Shown piece after piece: positions 44,243 through 53,761 of a stretch of DNA of 64,000 nucleotides. Numbering within the stretch: position 1 is the stretch's first letter; each line of letters begins with the position of its first letter. The stretch comes from Flavobacteriales bacterium UBA7878 (GTDB lineage Bacteria; Bacteroidota; Bacteroidia; Flavobacteriales; Schleiferiaceae), in assembly GCA_002501205.1 (NCBI GenBank), contig DLRW01000010.1:1-64000 (forward strand), read 5' to 3'. The notes beneath the pieces were generated by a model. That model had not been told where the DNA came from, searched no databases, and was given only the letters and a program-made list of their open reading frames with translations. A program made the translations under genes and the position numbers.

Positions 44243-45076
44243 ATGATCCGTTTCCTGAAAAAGCTGATTAAGTGGTGCACGCCTCAAGGCCTGGTCTTTC
44301 TCCAAGAGAAGTTGAAGGCCAAGAAACTTCAATCCGATAGCCGATACAAACAGTTTCAGGAAGACTTCCAGTCCAGGCAAAAGGCCCACCATTTAGTACT
44401 CTTCAAAGACGCTAGTCTCAATGTGTATGGTCAGGGAGCCGAGGATTTACTCCTGCGTTCCTTTATGGCCAATGCCGAATCCAAGTCGGGCTTTTACGTA
44501 GATATTGGCGCTTTTCATCCGGAGCAGGCTTCCAATACCAAATACTTCTATGATCGAGGATGGTGCGGGATTAATATTGAGGCCAATCCTGAAAGTGCCG
44601 AATTATTTGCCAAAATGCGTCCGCGGGATGTTAATCTCAATATTGGGGTTTCCGATGAAAATGGAAGTATGGATTTTTACTTCTTCGGAGCAGAGCACAG
44701 CATCAATACCTTTAATAAAAATCAGGCGGAGGCCTTCTCTCAACATTTTCAATTGCCTATCAAAGAGGTGATTTCTATGGAGGTACGCCATATTAATGAA
44801 GTGCTGCAGGAAAGCATTCCCTCCGGTCAGGAGATAGATTTTATCAGTATTGATATCGAAGGTATGGAGCGCAAAATCCTGGAAGCTATCGACTTCAAAA
44901 TGCTCCAACCTAAGCATATCCTTATCGAGGATATTAGCTTGGAAGGGGATGAGCTCGATTTTAAAAACTGGTTAAAATTGCAAGATTCCTGGCAACATCA
45001 GTATCTGCTGGATCAGGGATATCAACTGCTGGGAAAAAGCCCTTTAACTCTACTATATAAGAAAGGAGAGGCTTAG
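44243..45076 (+). CDS. FkbM-family methyltransferase
   Basis: The 277-residue protein has an S-adenosylmethionine-binding fold: the glycine loop VDIGAFHPEQASNTKYF (about 88-104), acidic INIEANPESAELF, and the conserved ISIDIEGMERKILEAID near residue 203. This is the pattern of FkbM proteins, which O-methylate sugars or small molecules. About 70 extra residues precede the core. The stop overlaps the converging apbE gene by 4 bases. The substrate is unknown; glycan modification is a guess supported by glycosyltransferase genes 4 kb away. Confidence 0.82.
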   Translation: MIRFLKKLIKWCTPQGLVFLQEKLKAKKLQSDSRYKQFQEDFQSRQKAHHLVLFKDASLNVYGQGAEDLLLRSFMANAESKSGFYVDIGAFHPEQASNTKYFYDRGWCGINIEANPESAELFAKMRPRDVNLNIGVSDENGSMDFYFFGAEHSINTFNKNQAEAFSQHFQLPIKEVISMEVRHINEVLQESIPSGQEIDFISIDIEGMERKILEAIDFKMLQPKHILIEDISLEGDELDFKNWLKLQDSWQHQYLLDQGYQLLGKSPLTLLYKKGEA

Positions 45077-46092
45077 TTCAGCACTCGCTTTTCAAAGCCT
45101 TCCGACTGATATACTTGCCAGCCTTCTTTTCCGATTTCGGTATAAATTAGATAGACCTCCATTTTTCCGGGATGACTTTTAAGGTAGTTTAAGCAGCCTT
45201 TTAAGCCCATGCTCATAAAAGCGGTGGCAAAGGCATCGGCTTCCATACAGGTGGGAGCAAGCACTGAAACACTGAGTAAGTTGTTTTTAGCGGGATAACC
45301 AGTTTTAGTGTTTATGGTATGAGCATAGCGCATGCCATTTAGGGTATCTACCCAAAACTTGCGGTAATTTCCTGAGGTGGCTAAGGCGAGGGAATCCATC
45401 CCTAAGATAAATTGGAAGCGATCTTGTTGATCTATGTTTTCTGTAGGCTTATCTACACCAATGCGCCAGGCTTGTTCCTTCAGGTTATGGCCCAGGCAAC
45501 GCACTTCGCCACCTACTTCAACCATGTAATTGTTAATACCACGGGCTTCCAGCATTTCGCAAAGTAAGTCTACGGTGTATCCTTGAGCAATCGCATTGTA
45601 ATCAAGCTCCATTCCACTGGGAATAGACCAGCGAGAAGAGATGGGGCTTAAACGATCCAGGCCAATGTAGGCTTTAATGCTGTCTACTTCGCTCGTATCT
45701 ACTGCTCTACGGGCATCGGGCCCAAAGCCCCAAAAGCGAACCAATTTGCCTACGGTAGGGTCGAAATAGCCGCCTGAAGCTTCCCAAACTTCTACCGATT
45801 TGTTGTGTACGATTTGAAAGATATCGTCAGTTTCAATGGTGTCGCCGCGATTAATTCGACTGATTAAAGAATTGTCTTTGTAGGTACTTAAGGAGAAATC
45901 TACCGCTTCGAAATGTTGCTTGAGAATATCATCCATATCGGCAATATCATCACCTTTATAGAGGTAGCTGATATGGAAGGTAGTTCCTTGAGCGTAGCCA
46001 TTGTAATAGCTTTCTTTAAACTCATTTGGATCAGTACAGCTCTGAAGAAGGATTACAAGCAAGAAGAAACCGGCAAAGCGCATAATTTTCAT
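45073..46092 (-). CDS. apbE: FAD:protein FMN transferase ApbE (lipoprotein)
   Basis: The 339-residue protein has a lipoprotein signal (MKIMRFAGFFLLVILLQSC, Cys19). It carries the ApbE blocks: STYKDNSLISRIN, YNAIAQGYTVDLLCEML, ATSGNYRKFW, HTINTKTGYP and the metal/FAD-binding end CMEADAFATAFM. ApbE attaches FMN to Thr or Ser of targets such as the NqrB/NqrC subunits of the sodium-pumping NADH dehydrogenase or RnfG. None of these targets is in the window. It has its own promoter: TAATTTTG ends only 6 bases before the ATG. It lies downstream of the symporter gene. Confidence 0.9.
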   Translation of the reverse strand: MKIMRFAGFFLLVILLQSCTDPNEFKESYYNGYAQGTTFHISYLYKGDDIADMDDILKQHFEAVDFSLSTYKDNSLISRINRGDTIETDDIFQIVHNKSVEVWEASGGYFDPTVGKLVRFWGFGPDARRAVDTSEVDSIKAYIGLDRLSPISSRWSIPSGMELDYNAIAQGYTVDLLCEMLEARGINNYMVEVGGEVRCLGHNLKEQAWRIGVDKPTENIDQQDRFQFILGMDSLALATSGNYRKFWVDTLNGMRYAHTINTKTGYPAKNNLLSVSVLAPTCMEADAFATAFMSMGLKGCLNYLKSHPGKMEVYLIYTEIGKEGWQVYQSEGFEKRVLN

Positions 46093-46098
46093 TTTGAG

Positions 46099-46129
46099 CA
46101 AAATTAAGGGCTTTAGGCCTTCCGCGAAA
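46099..46129 (-). promoter_or_regulatory. Promoter of apbE
   Basis: On the minus strand TTTC (46129-46126), a 19-base spacer and TAATTTTG (46106-46099) match the Bacteroidetes consensus except for one base in the -33 box. The ATG is at 46092, so the transcript would have almost no leader. Confidence 0.55.
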
Positions 46130-47564
46130 GCATTGCTAAAAATAGAAACATCAATAATCCATTGATGATGAGGTGCTCAAAACTCATACTATACTGGTAC
46201 CATTCTTTGGCGTAGTGCCGAATCCCAAAAGCCAGTAAAGGAGAGGCTATGGCAGCAAGGGGAACCCATTTGTCTTTAACCGGTCGTTTGGTATATAATC
46301 CAAAGGCATAGAGGCCTAAGAGTGGTCCATAGGTGTAACCTGCGGCGGTGAAGAGCTCATTAATTACGCTATCGTCATTAAGCTGGCGGAAGATTAAAAT
46401 CACCAGAAAGAGCACAAAGGAAAAGCCTAGATGCACAATTTTACGGGTGCGTTTCGACTGTCTGGCCTCCATTTTCTCAATGCGAAGTATATCTACACAA
46501 AAAGCGGTGGTAAGAGCGGTAAGAGCCGAATCGGCACTGGAATAGGCTGCTGCCACCAAACCTAAAATAAAGAGGATTAGTACCGCAGTACCCAAAGTGC
46601 CACTCAATGCTACCTGGGTATAAAGTTCATCAGGCTTGGCAAAGCTGATGGATTGCACATCCGCAAAATCGTAAAGCAATACGCCCAGCGATAAAAAGAT
46701 GAAGTTGACGACCACCAGGGTAAGGGCTAGCCAATACATATTTTTTCGGGCATCTCCCAAACTTCGGCAACTGAGGTTCTTTTGCATCATATCCTGATCC
46801 AGGCCGGTCATAACAATGGTTATAAACATCCCACTCAAGAAGTTTTTAAAGAAGTAGTTACCGGATTTCCAATCGTCGAAAAAGAAGATTCGCGAATAAT
46901 CGGAATCATTGATATAGCTCAATAGTCCACCTTCTGGGATGAGCTTTTGCTGAATGGTGACAATGGTTATGATTACCGCGGCCAGCATAAAGGTGGTTTG
47001 CAAGGTATCGGTCCAAATAATGGTTTTAATACCACTGCGGAAGGTGTATACCCAAATCAAAATGATGGTAATTACCACCGTTAACCAGAAGGGAATTTTG
47101 AGCGAATCAAAAATGGCTGTTTGCAAAACTATGGCGATGAGGTACAGTCGAAAAGCTGCGCCAATTACGCGTGAGATCAAGAAAAAGATTGAGCCGGTAG
47201 TATAGGAACTTCTGCCAAAGCGGCCTTCTAAATAGGTGTAAATACTGGTTAATTGAAGACGGTAATAGAGGGGGAGTAGCACTTGGATAATCACCAGATA
47301 TCCTGCTACATAGCCCAATACCACCTGCATATAAGCAAAGGAATTATTGGCAACCAATCCCGGTACCGATAAAAAAGTTACCCCGGACAAGGAGGCACCC
47401 ACCATCCCGAAGGCTACGGCATACCATGGACTTTGTCGATTGCCTAAAAAGAAAGCCTGATTGTCGTCGCTCTTCCCGGTAAAATAGCTGATCAGTATTA
47501 AAAGTCCGAAATAAGCGACAATGAGGCCGATGAGCAAAGTTGCATCCATGGAGGAATTTTTCAC
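46113..47564 (-). CDS. Sodium:solute symporter (SSS family)
   Basis: The 483-residue inner-membrane transporter has about 13 hydrophobic helices. Family marks include GMVGASLSGVTFLSVPG near residues 54-70 and SSADSALTALTTAFCVDIL (with the sodium-site Ser/Thr) around 340. It lacks a long C-terminal signalling domain. The substrate is not evident; sugars, sialic acid, amino acids and choline are all carried by this family. The ATG at 47564 is used here, with an in-frame ATG five codons later. It is divergent from recR, with 41 bases between the starts. Confidence 0.87.
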   Translation of the reverse strand: MKNSSMDATLLIGLIVAYFGLLILISYFTGKSDDNQAFFLGNRQSPWYAVAFGMVGASLSGVTFLSVPGLVANNSFAYMQVVLGYVAGYLVIIQVLLPLYYRLQLTSIYTYLEGRFGRSSYTTGSIFFLISRVIGAAFRLYLIAIVLQTAIFDSLKIPFWLTVVITIILIWVYTFRSGIKTIIWTDTLQTTFMLAAVIITIVTIQQKLIPEGGLLSYINDSDYSRIFFFDDWKSGNYFFKNFLSGMFITIVMTGLDQDMMQKNLSCRSLGDARKNMYWLALTLVVVNFIFLSLGVLLYDFADVQSISFAKPDELYTQVALSGTLGTAVLILFILGLVAAAYSSADSALTALTTAFCVDILRIEKMEARQSKRTRKIVHLGFSFVLFLVILIFRQLNDDSVINELFTAAGYTYGPLLGLYAFGLYTKRPVKDKWVPLAAIASPLLAFGIRHYAKEWYQYSMSFEHLIINGLLMFLFLAMLSRKA

Positions 47565-47593
47565 AAATAAAATAAAATGCCTCTAAGCGCCTT

Positions 47594-47601
47594 TATCTTT
47601 G
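47594..47601 (+). promoter_or_regulatory. -7 box of recR abutting the start codon
   Basis: TATCTTTG is a perfect TAnnTTTG box and ends 4 bases before the recR ATG at 47606. The transcript would begin at or next to the ATG. No good -33 box is visible. Confidence 0.5.
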
Positions 47602-47605
47602 TCGC

Positions 47606-48232
47606 ATGGACTTTTCATCAAAATATTTGGAAAAAGCGGTTTTGGAAATTTCGGGCCTACCCGGAATAGGACGTAAAACCGCTTTGCGTCTGGCTTTACA
47701 CTTATTACGCTGCGATGAAAACGAGGTGGAGGCCCTGGCCGGAAGCTTGATGGATTTAAAACAAAGAGTAAAACGTTGTAGCTCCTGTGGAAACCTCAGT
47801 GATCGGGAGCTCTGCGAAATTTGCGAGAATCCGGCCCGTGAGCAAGCTCTGGTTTGTGTGGTAGAAGATATTCGGGATGTAATGGCTATTGAAAATACCG
47901 GTCAGTATAAAGGTGTTTATCAGGTTTTAGGGGCTCTGATTAGTCCCATGGATGGGATTGGTCCCGGAGGTTTAAACTTGCAAAGTCTTATAAATAAGGT
48001 GGAGGAAGGCAAGGTTCAGGAAGTGATTTTTGCTTTGAGCGGTACCATGGAAGGGGAGACCACCGGTTTCTACATTTACAAGAAATTGAAAGATAAAGGC
48101 CTCAAGCTGTCTTCCATTGCCCGAGGCATTGCCGTGGGAGATCAATTGGAGTATGCGGATGAGCTTACGCTGGCTCGGAGTATTCAGCATCGTTTGCCCT
48201 ATGAGCAATCTTTACAACAAAATAGATCCTAA
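47606..48232 (+). CDS. recR: Recombination protein RecR
   Basis: The 208-residue protein has a helix-hairpin-helix ([17 protein letters not shown], 18-34), a zinc site with Cys58, Cys61, Cys70 and Cys73 (CSSCGN, CEICEN), a Toprim domain from about residue 82 ([15 protein letters not shown]) and the C-terminal Walker-B-like segment. RecR loads RecA at gaps together with RecO and RecF. Length and domain order are standard. The stop shares one base with the start of the next gene (TAATG). Confidence 0.95.
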   Translation: MDFSSKYLEKAVLEISGLPGIGRKTALRLALHLLRCDENEVEALAGSLMDLKQRVKRCSSCGNLSDRELCEICENPAREQALVCVVEDIRDVMAIENTGQYKGVYQVLGALISPMDGIGPGGLNLQSLINKVEEGKVQEVIFALSGTMEGETTGFYIYKKLKDKGLKLSSIARGIAVGDQLEYADELTLARSIQHRLPYEQSLQQNRS

Positions 48233-49599
48233 TGTTGAACTCCTTTAAGGGCCTCACGCTTTTTACTATTGCTCTGGTTTGTCGCCTTCCCTTATTATGG
48301 GCTGGCTATGGCAAAGAGTTCGATGCTTGGAGTAATGCCCTCAATGCACGGATTATTTCCGAAACAGGAGTTTACGAGGTTTCCCGTTTGCCGGGGCATC
48401 CTTTGCAGGAGATGTTATTGAGTCTTTTGTATCCCATTAACCACAGTTATTTCGTTTATAATTTTTTCAGTGCTTTAATTAGCGCTCTGGCGGTTTGGGC
48501 TTTTTACGAAATCCTAAAGCTGCATCGTATTCCTAAAGCCTGGTATTGGGCCTTGAGCTTCAATTTTATTCCGGTTTTCTTTATTGCCGGCACCTATACC
48601 ATCGATTACAATTTTGCCCTGGCTTTTATCCTTCTGGCGTATCGCAGTTTACTTTTAAAGCAATATGCCCTGGCCGGACTTCTTATTGGATTGGCCACTG
48701 GCTTTCGAATCAGTTCGCTGGGTTTTGCCCTGCCTTTTGCCTTGATGTTGGGTTGGCGAAATTGGCGCCCCATATTGCGAATGGGAATAGTAGCATTATT
48801 GATTTCAACCTTAGCTTATAGCTTGCCTTTTTCAGAATACGGACTGGCATTCTTGGATTTTCATAAACCACCTTTTCCGGGCTGGGCCTCAGTTTTATAC
48901 AAATTGGGCCTTGGTATCCTGGGCTTGCCCTTATTGATCTATTTCTTTATTTCTGTTCCCGACTTTTTCCGTCGCAAGGCCCAGCATTTTAGTCCTGATC
49001 ATTTACAAGCCATAAATCTTCCAAGCTTTTTAATTTTGGTAATAGCCATGCAATTGGCAGTATTTATGCGATTGCCCTTTAAAGCAGAATTCTTTATACC
49101 GGCTGTTCCTTTTATCCTGCTTTTTTGGGCAACTTATACCCAGGAGAGCAAAGCACGATGGATCGCCTATGTGAGTCTCTTCTCATTACTCTTTTTTGGT
49201 TTTGATTATAAAGATGAGTGGCGAGGAGCAAGGCCAACAGTAGGTTCAATGGAATTTGAGGCTGGAGGAAAAACTATTTACTGTTCCCCTTTACAAGGGC
49301 CATTATTGATCGATCAGGGGAAACGGAAGGTGCGATCCCAAACAGTGGAACGTTCCATTTTAGCCTTGCAAGATGAGGCTCCAGCTCTGGTAATTGCCGG
49401 ATGGTATTGGCCCGAATTAGTATTTAAATATCGGGAGAGCCAGCATATCATCGATCATTATTCAAGTGAGGAAGAGCTGGATTCAGCGCGAGCGGCTGGC
49501 TTGCGAATTTTATATTTGCCGGAAATCGGTCAGCAGAATGTGCTAATGGAAGGACATTCTAAGGCCGAAGAATGGGGGGAAGCCCTTTTAGAACCATGA
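48232..49599 (+). CDS. Multi-pass membrane protein, probable glycosyltransferase of the PMT/ArnT type
   Basis: The 455-residue protein has 9 to 11 membrane helices. An acidic residue pair follows the first helix (GYGKEFDAWSNALNARII), as in GT-C family enzymes that use lipid-linked sugars. The segment TETGVYEVSRLPGHP-like loop (here SETGVYEVSRLPGHP) and DYNFALAFILLAY are also consistent. The C-terminal soluble part (VIAGWYWPELVFKYRE) is short. A glycosyltransferase gene overlaps its end, so a joint role in cell-surface glycan assembly is likely. Neither acceptor nor donor can be named. Confidence 0.55.
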   Translation: MLNSFKGLTLFTIALVCRLPLLWAGYGKEFDAWSNALNARIISETGVYEVSRLPGHPLQEMLLSLLYPINHSYFVYNFFSALISALAVWAFYEILKLHRIPKAWYWALSFNFIPVFFIAGTYTIDYNFALAFILLAYRSLLLKQYALAGLLIGLATGFRISSLGFALPFALMLGWRNWRPILRMGIVALLISTLAYSLPFSEYGLAFLDFHKPPFPGWASVLYKLGLGILGLPLLIYFFISVPDFFRRKAQHFSPDHLQAINLPSFLILVIAMQLAVFMRLPFKAEFFIPAVPFILLFWATYTQESKARWIAYVSLFSLLFFGFDYKDEWRGARPTVGSMEFEAGGKTIYCSPLQGPLLIDQGKRKVRSQTVERSILALQDEAPALVIAGWYWPELVFKYRESQHIIDHYSSEEELDSARAAGLRILYLPEIGQQNVLMEGHSKAEEWGEALLEP

Positions 49600-51548
49600 A
49601 GCTTAGCATCGTAATCGTTAACTACAATGTGCGCTACTTCTTAGAGCAGTGCCTGAAATCGGTCTATAAGGCCCTGGATGGCATTGAAGCAGAAGTCTTT
49701 GTAGTGGATAATGATTCGAAAGACAGTTCGGTGGAAATGGTGCGGGAGCAATTTCCGCAGGTGCAACTCATCGCGAACACAGATAATCCTGGTTTTTCCA
49801 AGGCCAATAATCAGGCAATTCGACTTTCGAAAGGAGACTATGTTTTACTGCTCAATCCCGATACGGTGGTGGAGGAACATACTTTCCGCAAGAGTTTGGA
49901 ATTTATGGATGCCCACCCTGATGCCGGTGGTTTGGGTATTAAGATGATTGATGGCAGGGGGAATTATTTACCTGAATCCAAGCGTGGACTGCCCACTCCC
50001 TGGGTGGCCTTTTATAAGATCTTCGGATTAGCGGCCATTTTTCCGCGATCGAAAAAATTTGCCCGCTATTATATGGGTCATCTTTCGGAGGATGAAAATC
50101 AAGAAGTGGAGATTTTAGCTGGGGCTTATATGCTCATGCGTAAATCGGTTCTGGATGAGGTGGGGCTCTTGGATGAGGATTTCTTTATGTATGGCGAAGA
50201 CATTGATCTGAGCTATCGCATTTTAAAAGGAGGCTACAAGAATTATTACCTGGCCGACAGTACGATTATTCACTACAAAGGGGAGTCTACCAAGAAGGGC
50301 TCCTTAAACTATGTGCGGGTCTTTTATAAGGCTATGGTGATTTTCACCGAGAAGCATTTTAGCAGCAGTTATGCTCGCTTTTATTCCTTATTTATCAATC
50401 TGGCCATCTATCTTCGGGCTGGAGCAGCGGTTTTAGGTCGTGTCGTTAAACGATTAAGTGCACCGCTATTGGATGTGCTTTTCCTTTATGGCGGACTCTA
50501 TTACATTAAAGAGTACTGGGAGCATAATCACCGATTTATTCAAGGCGGAGAATACCCACCCGAATTAATGCAAATTGCCGTGCCAGCCTATATTGCCTTT
50601 TGGGTAGGAGGTCTGTACTTAAGCGGGGTATATGATAAACAAGTTCGTATTCCTCAAATATTAAGGGGCCTTATTTTAGGAACAGTAGGCATTTTAGTGG
50701 CTTACAGCTTAATACCTGAAGCCTGGCGGTTTTCACGCGCGATCATTATTTTGGGTGCTCTATGGGCTGGATTGTCCTCTTTACTCTGGCGCTATATATG
50801 GTCTTTGATAAGCAAGAAAGCCATTTTGGTTTCAGTGAAGAAAGATTTGCGAATTCTCCTGGTTGGAGAGGGAGAGGAGCTGGAGCGGGTTCATAAATTA
50901 CTGAGAACTAATCAGCCTTTGCTAAGCTTTTGCGGATGGGTTAGTACGCACAGTGAACATGCTGAGCCTTATGTTGGGAGTACTGAAGATTTACCGGATC
51001 TGGTGCGGGTTTTTCAAATAGATGAAATTATCTTTTGCTCGGATAGCCTTCCGGCAGAAGCGATATTTAGAGCCATGCGCAATCTCCAAGATTTTGATCT
51101 GGAATTTAAGATTGCTCCCAGCGAAAGTCAGTTCATAATCGGTAGTAACTCTATCCATTCTCAAGGATCCTGGTATACACAGGATTTTAATAGTGTAGAT
51201 AAGCCGGAGAATCGTCGCGCCAAGCGAATATTAGATTTCACCCTTGCCGCTGGCCTTTTGCTTATAAGTCCATTGATCGCCTGGTTTTTTAAGAAGCCAT
51301 TTCAGTTTATTGGCAACGTTTTGCAAGTGCTGATTGGCAGAAAAACCTGGGTGGCTTATGCCGAAAATGGGAGAAGCAAAGAGTTACCAGAACTGGCTCC
51401 CGGGGTCTTAGGCTTGGATTTGGCCTTGCAAAGCAATCGAAGAGATGAGGCCATTCAGCGACAGCTTAATCAACTCTATGCCAAGGACTACGACTGGCAA
51501 AAGGATATGGCCTTTATCTGGCAATACCGCAAATCCCTCGGAAAATAA
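49596..51548 (+). CDS. Family 2 glycosyltransferase fused to a sugar-transferase-like membrane module
   Basis: The protein has 650 residues; the ATG at 49596 overlaps the previous stop by 4 bases (ATGA). Residues 1-265 are a GT2 enzyme (MKLSIVIVNYNVRYFLEQCL, VVDNDSKDSS, NPGFSKANN, LLNPDTVV with Asp89, and EDIDLSYRI), resembling rhamnosyl-type transferases. Four membrane helices follow (about 285-410), then a nucleotide-fold domain (RILLVGEGEELERV), and a segment RRAKRILDFTLAAGLLLISP near 537-560. The last parts resemble the front of WbaP/WcaJ-type phosphosugar transferases, but their normal catalytic end is missing or changed. It probably builds an exopolysaccharide or O-glycan. Confidence 0.8.
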   Translation: MKLSIVIVNYNVRYFLEQCLKSVYKALDGIEAEVFVVDNDSKDSSVEMVREQFPQVQLIANTDNPGFSKANNQAIRLSKGDYVLLLNPDTVVEEHTFRKSLEFMDAHPDAGGLGIKMIDGRGNYLPESKRGLPTPWVAFYKIFGLAAIFPRSKKFARYYMGHLSEDENQEVEILAGAYMLMRKSVLDEVGLLDEDFFMYGEDIDLSYRILKGGYKNYYLADSTIIHYKGESTKKGSLNYVRVFYKAMVIFTEKHFSSSYARFYSLFINLAIYLRAGAAVLGRVVKRLSAPLLDVLFLYGGLYYIKEYWEHNHRFIQGGEYPPELMQIAVPAYIAFWVGGLYLSGVYDKQVRIPQILRGLILGTVGILVAYSLIPEAWRFSRAIIILGALWAGLSSLLWRYIWSLISKKAILVSVKKDLRILLVGEGEELERVHKLLRTNQPLLSFCGWVSTHSEHAEPYVGSTEDLPDLVRVFQIDEIIFCSDSLPAEAIFRAMRNLQDFDLEFKIAPSESQFIIGSNSIHSQGSWYTQDFNSVDKPENRRAKRILDFTLAAGLLLISPLIAWFFKKPFQFIGNVLQVLIGRKTWVAYAENGRSKELPELAPGVLGLDLALQSNRRDEAIQRQLNQLYAKDYDWQKDMAFIWQYRKSLGK

Positions 51549-51590
51549 ATCTGCTGGGCGATAAGCCCTGTTTTAAGCTTATAGATTTCA

Positions 51591-51598
51591 TACCTTTG
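51591..51598 (+). promoter_or_regulatory. -7 box upstream of the E2 gene
   Basis: TACCTTTG followed by C is a perfect TAnnTTTG box. Its 3' end is 36 bases before the E2 start codon. The -33 region (TGTT at a 19-base distance) is a poor match. Confidence 0.5.
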
Positions 51599-51634
51599 CG
51601 GCCTTAAAAAAGCTATTTAATCACCTCTCGAATT

Positions 51635-52990
51635 ATGGCAGAAATCGAATTGATCATGCCCAAAATGGGCGAAAGTGTAGCCGAGGCCACCATCATCAAA
51701 TGGTTAAAGGAAGAAGGCGACACAATCGAAGCGGAAGAGTCTGTACTGGAAATTGCAACTGATAAGGTAGACAGCGAAGTTCCTGCTCCGGAAGATGGGG
51801 TGCTAATCAAGAAGCTCTTTAATGAAGATGATGTTGTTCAGGTAGGGCAGGTAATTGCCATTATTCAAACGGAAGGTGGTGCCTCTGCAGCTCCTTCTGC
51901 TCCAGCATCTGAAGCGCCTGCTCAAGAAGCAAGCCCTGCGCCAGCCGCCGCTCAGGAAGCGGAAAAAATGGTAGCTAACGGCGTAGCAACTGCTGCTATT
52001 GAAACTCCACGCAGTGCCAATGGCAAGTTCTTCTCACCTTTAGTGCGTTCTATTGCCAAGGAAGAGAATGTAAGCCTGGGCGAATTGGAAAATTTAAGTG
52101 GCAGTGGCTCTGAAGGTCGAGTGACCAAAGCAGACATTTTGGCCTATGTAGAAAATCGGGGTTCTGCTCCAGCCGCAGCGCCCAGTGCTCCGGCACCTGC
52201 TGCGAAGACGGCGCCAGCCGCCGCTCCAGCTGCGAAATCAGCGCCAGCTCCAAAACCTGCAGCTCCGGTATCAATCGGTGCCAATGACGAAATTATTGAG
52301 ATGGACCGTATGCGCAAGATGATTGCGGATCATATGGTGATGTCTAAGCATACTTCTCCTCATGTTACTTCTTTCGTAGAAGCGGATGTTACCAATCTAG
52401 TAAATTGGAGAAACAAAGTGAAAGGAGAGTTCCAAAAACGCGAAGGCGAGAAAATCACTTTTACCCCACTTATTATTGAAGCTTTGGTGAAAGCCATTAA
52501 GGACTTCCCAATGATCAACGTAAGTGTGGATGGTACCACTATCATTAAGCGAGGTAATATCAATATCGGAATGGCCGCAGCATTACCTAGTGGCAACCTT
52601 ATTGTTCCGGTGATTAAGAATGCCGACAATTACAATTTGGTGGGCTTAACCAAGCAAGTAAATGATTTGGCTCGTCGTGCTCGTGAGAACAAATTAAGCC
52701 CTGATGAAATTTCTGGCGGTACCTATACCTTAACCAATGTGGGAACTTTTGGTAATGTATTAGGAACGCCTATCATCAACCAGCCTCAAGTAGCTATTAT
52801 GGCAGCTGGGGCTATTATTAAGAAACCAGCGGTAGTTGAAACTCCTGAGGGAGATATGATCGCCATCCGTCATAAAATGTTCCTTAGCCATAGCTATGAC
52901 CACCGCGTGGTAGATGGCGCTTTGGGAGGAATGTTTGTTCGTCGGGTAGCAGATTACCTCGAGCAGTTCGATCCCAATCGCGAATTTTAA
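51635..52990 (+). CDS. Dihydrolipoamide acyltransferase (E2) of a 2-oxo acid dehydrogenase complex
   Basis: The 451-residue protein has one lipoyl domain (residues 1-80) with Lys44 as the lipoyl site (IATDKVDSEV), an Ala/Pro-rich linker, a subunit-binding domain (about 133-172, FSPLVRSIAKEENVSLGELE), a second Ala/Pro linker and the catalytic domain from about 218. That domain ends in the active-site motif SYDHRVVDGALGG (His423, Asp427). E2 moves the acyl group from lipoamide to CoA. A single lipoyl domain and the overall layout fit branched-chain or 2-oxoglutarate/pyruvate types; E1 and E3 are not in the window, so the substrate is open. Confidence 0.92.
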   Translation: MAEIELIMPKMGESVAEATIIKWLKEEGDTIEAEESVLEIATDKVDSEVPAPEDGVLIKKLFNEDDVVQVGQVIAIIQTEGGASAAPSAPASEAPAQEASPAPAAAQEAEKMVANGVATAAIETPRSANGKFFSPLVRSIAKEENVSLGELENLSGSGSEGRVTKADILAYVENRGSAPAAAPSAPAPAAKTAPAAAPAAKSAPAPKPAAPVSIGANDEIIEMDRMRKMIADHMVMSKHTSPHVTSFVEADVTNLVNWRNKVKGEFQKREGEKITFTPLIIEALVKAIKDFPMINVSVDGTTIIKRGNINIGMAAALPSGNLIVPVIKNADNYNLVGLTKQVNDLARRARENKLSPDEISGGTYTLTNVGTFGNVLGTPIINQPQVAIMAAGAIIKKPAVVETPEGDMIAIRHKMFLSHSYDHRVVDGALGGMFVRRVADYLEQFDPNREF

Positions 52991-52993
52991 ATT

Positions 52994-53761
52994 ATGGAAT
53001 TAAGCCTCAAACGACCTATTTGTTTTTTTGATCTGGAAGCAACCGGTACCTCGGTAACCAAAGATCGAATAGTGGAGATCAGTATTTTAAAGATCTACCC
53101 GAATGGGAACCGCGAAAGCCGAACCTGGCTGGTGAATCCCGAAATGCAAATGTCGGAAGAGGTAATAGCCATTCACGGCATAACAAATGAAAAGGTGGCT
53201 AATGAGCCTACCTTTAAAGAATTGGCGCACCGAGTTCTTGATATGATCAAGGACTCGGATCTCGCCGGTTATAATTCCAATAAATACGACATTCCCTTAT
53301 TAGTAGAAGAGTTCCTTCGCGCTGATATCGATTTCGATATGGGAAAGAGAGTGGCTGTAGACGTGCAAAATATCTTCCACAAAAAGGAGCAACGCACCTT
53401 GAGTGCTGCCTATCAATTTTATTGTGGAAAGGTTTTGGAAAATGCGCATTCGGCTGAAGCCGATACCGAAGCCACTTATGAGATTTTGAAGAGCCAATTA
53501 GATCGTTATGAGGATCTTCAGAACGACATGAGCTATTTGGCGGAATACAGTAATCGCTTTAAAGCAGTAGACTTTGCGGGTTTCATTATCTACAATGAAG
53601 ATGGGGTGGAATGCTTCAGCTTTGGAAAGTACCGAAATCAACCAGTAGAGCAAGTTTTAGAAAGGGACCCAGGCTATTATGGCTGGGTTCAAAATGCTGA
53701 TTTCCCGCTTTATACCAAAAAGGTACTTACTTCCATTAAATTGCGAAAACTGCAGTCGTGA
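52994..53761 (+). CDS. DEDDh 3'-5' exonuclease (DnaQ-like) with C-terminal DUF3820-like domain
   Basis: The 255-residue protein has a DnaQ-type exonuclease in residues 1-175: Asp13 and Glu15 (CFFDLEATG), Asp99 (NSNKYDIPLLVEEF), and His152/Asp157 (AHSAEADTEAT), giving the complete DEDDh set. Residues about 195-255 (FSFGKYRNQPVEQVLERDPG, YYGWVQNADFP) are a small DUF3820-like domain found behind exonuclease domains in several bacteria. It probably trims DNA or RNA 3' ends as a repair or proofreading nuclease. It starts 3 bases after the E2 stop and ends in a 4-base overlap with the next gene. Confidence 0.87.
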   Translation: MELSLKRPICFFDLEATGTSVTKDRIVEISILKIYPNGNRESRTWLVNPEMQMSEEVIAIHGITNEKVANEPTFKELAHRVLDMIKDSDLAGYNSNKYDIPLLVEEFLRADIDFDMGKRVAVDVQNIFHKKEQRTLSAAYQFYCGKVLENAHSAEADTEATYEILKSQLDRYEDLQNDMSYLAEYSNRFKAVDFAGFIIYNEDGVECFSFGKYRNQPVEQVLERDPGYYGWVQNADFPLYTKKVLTSIKLRKLQS

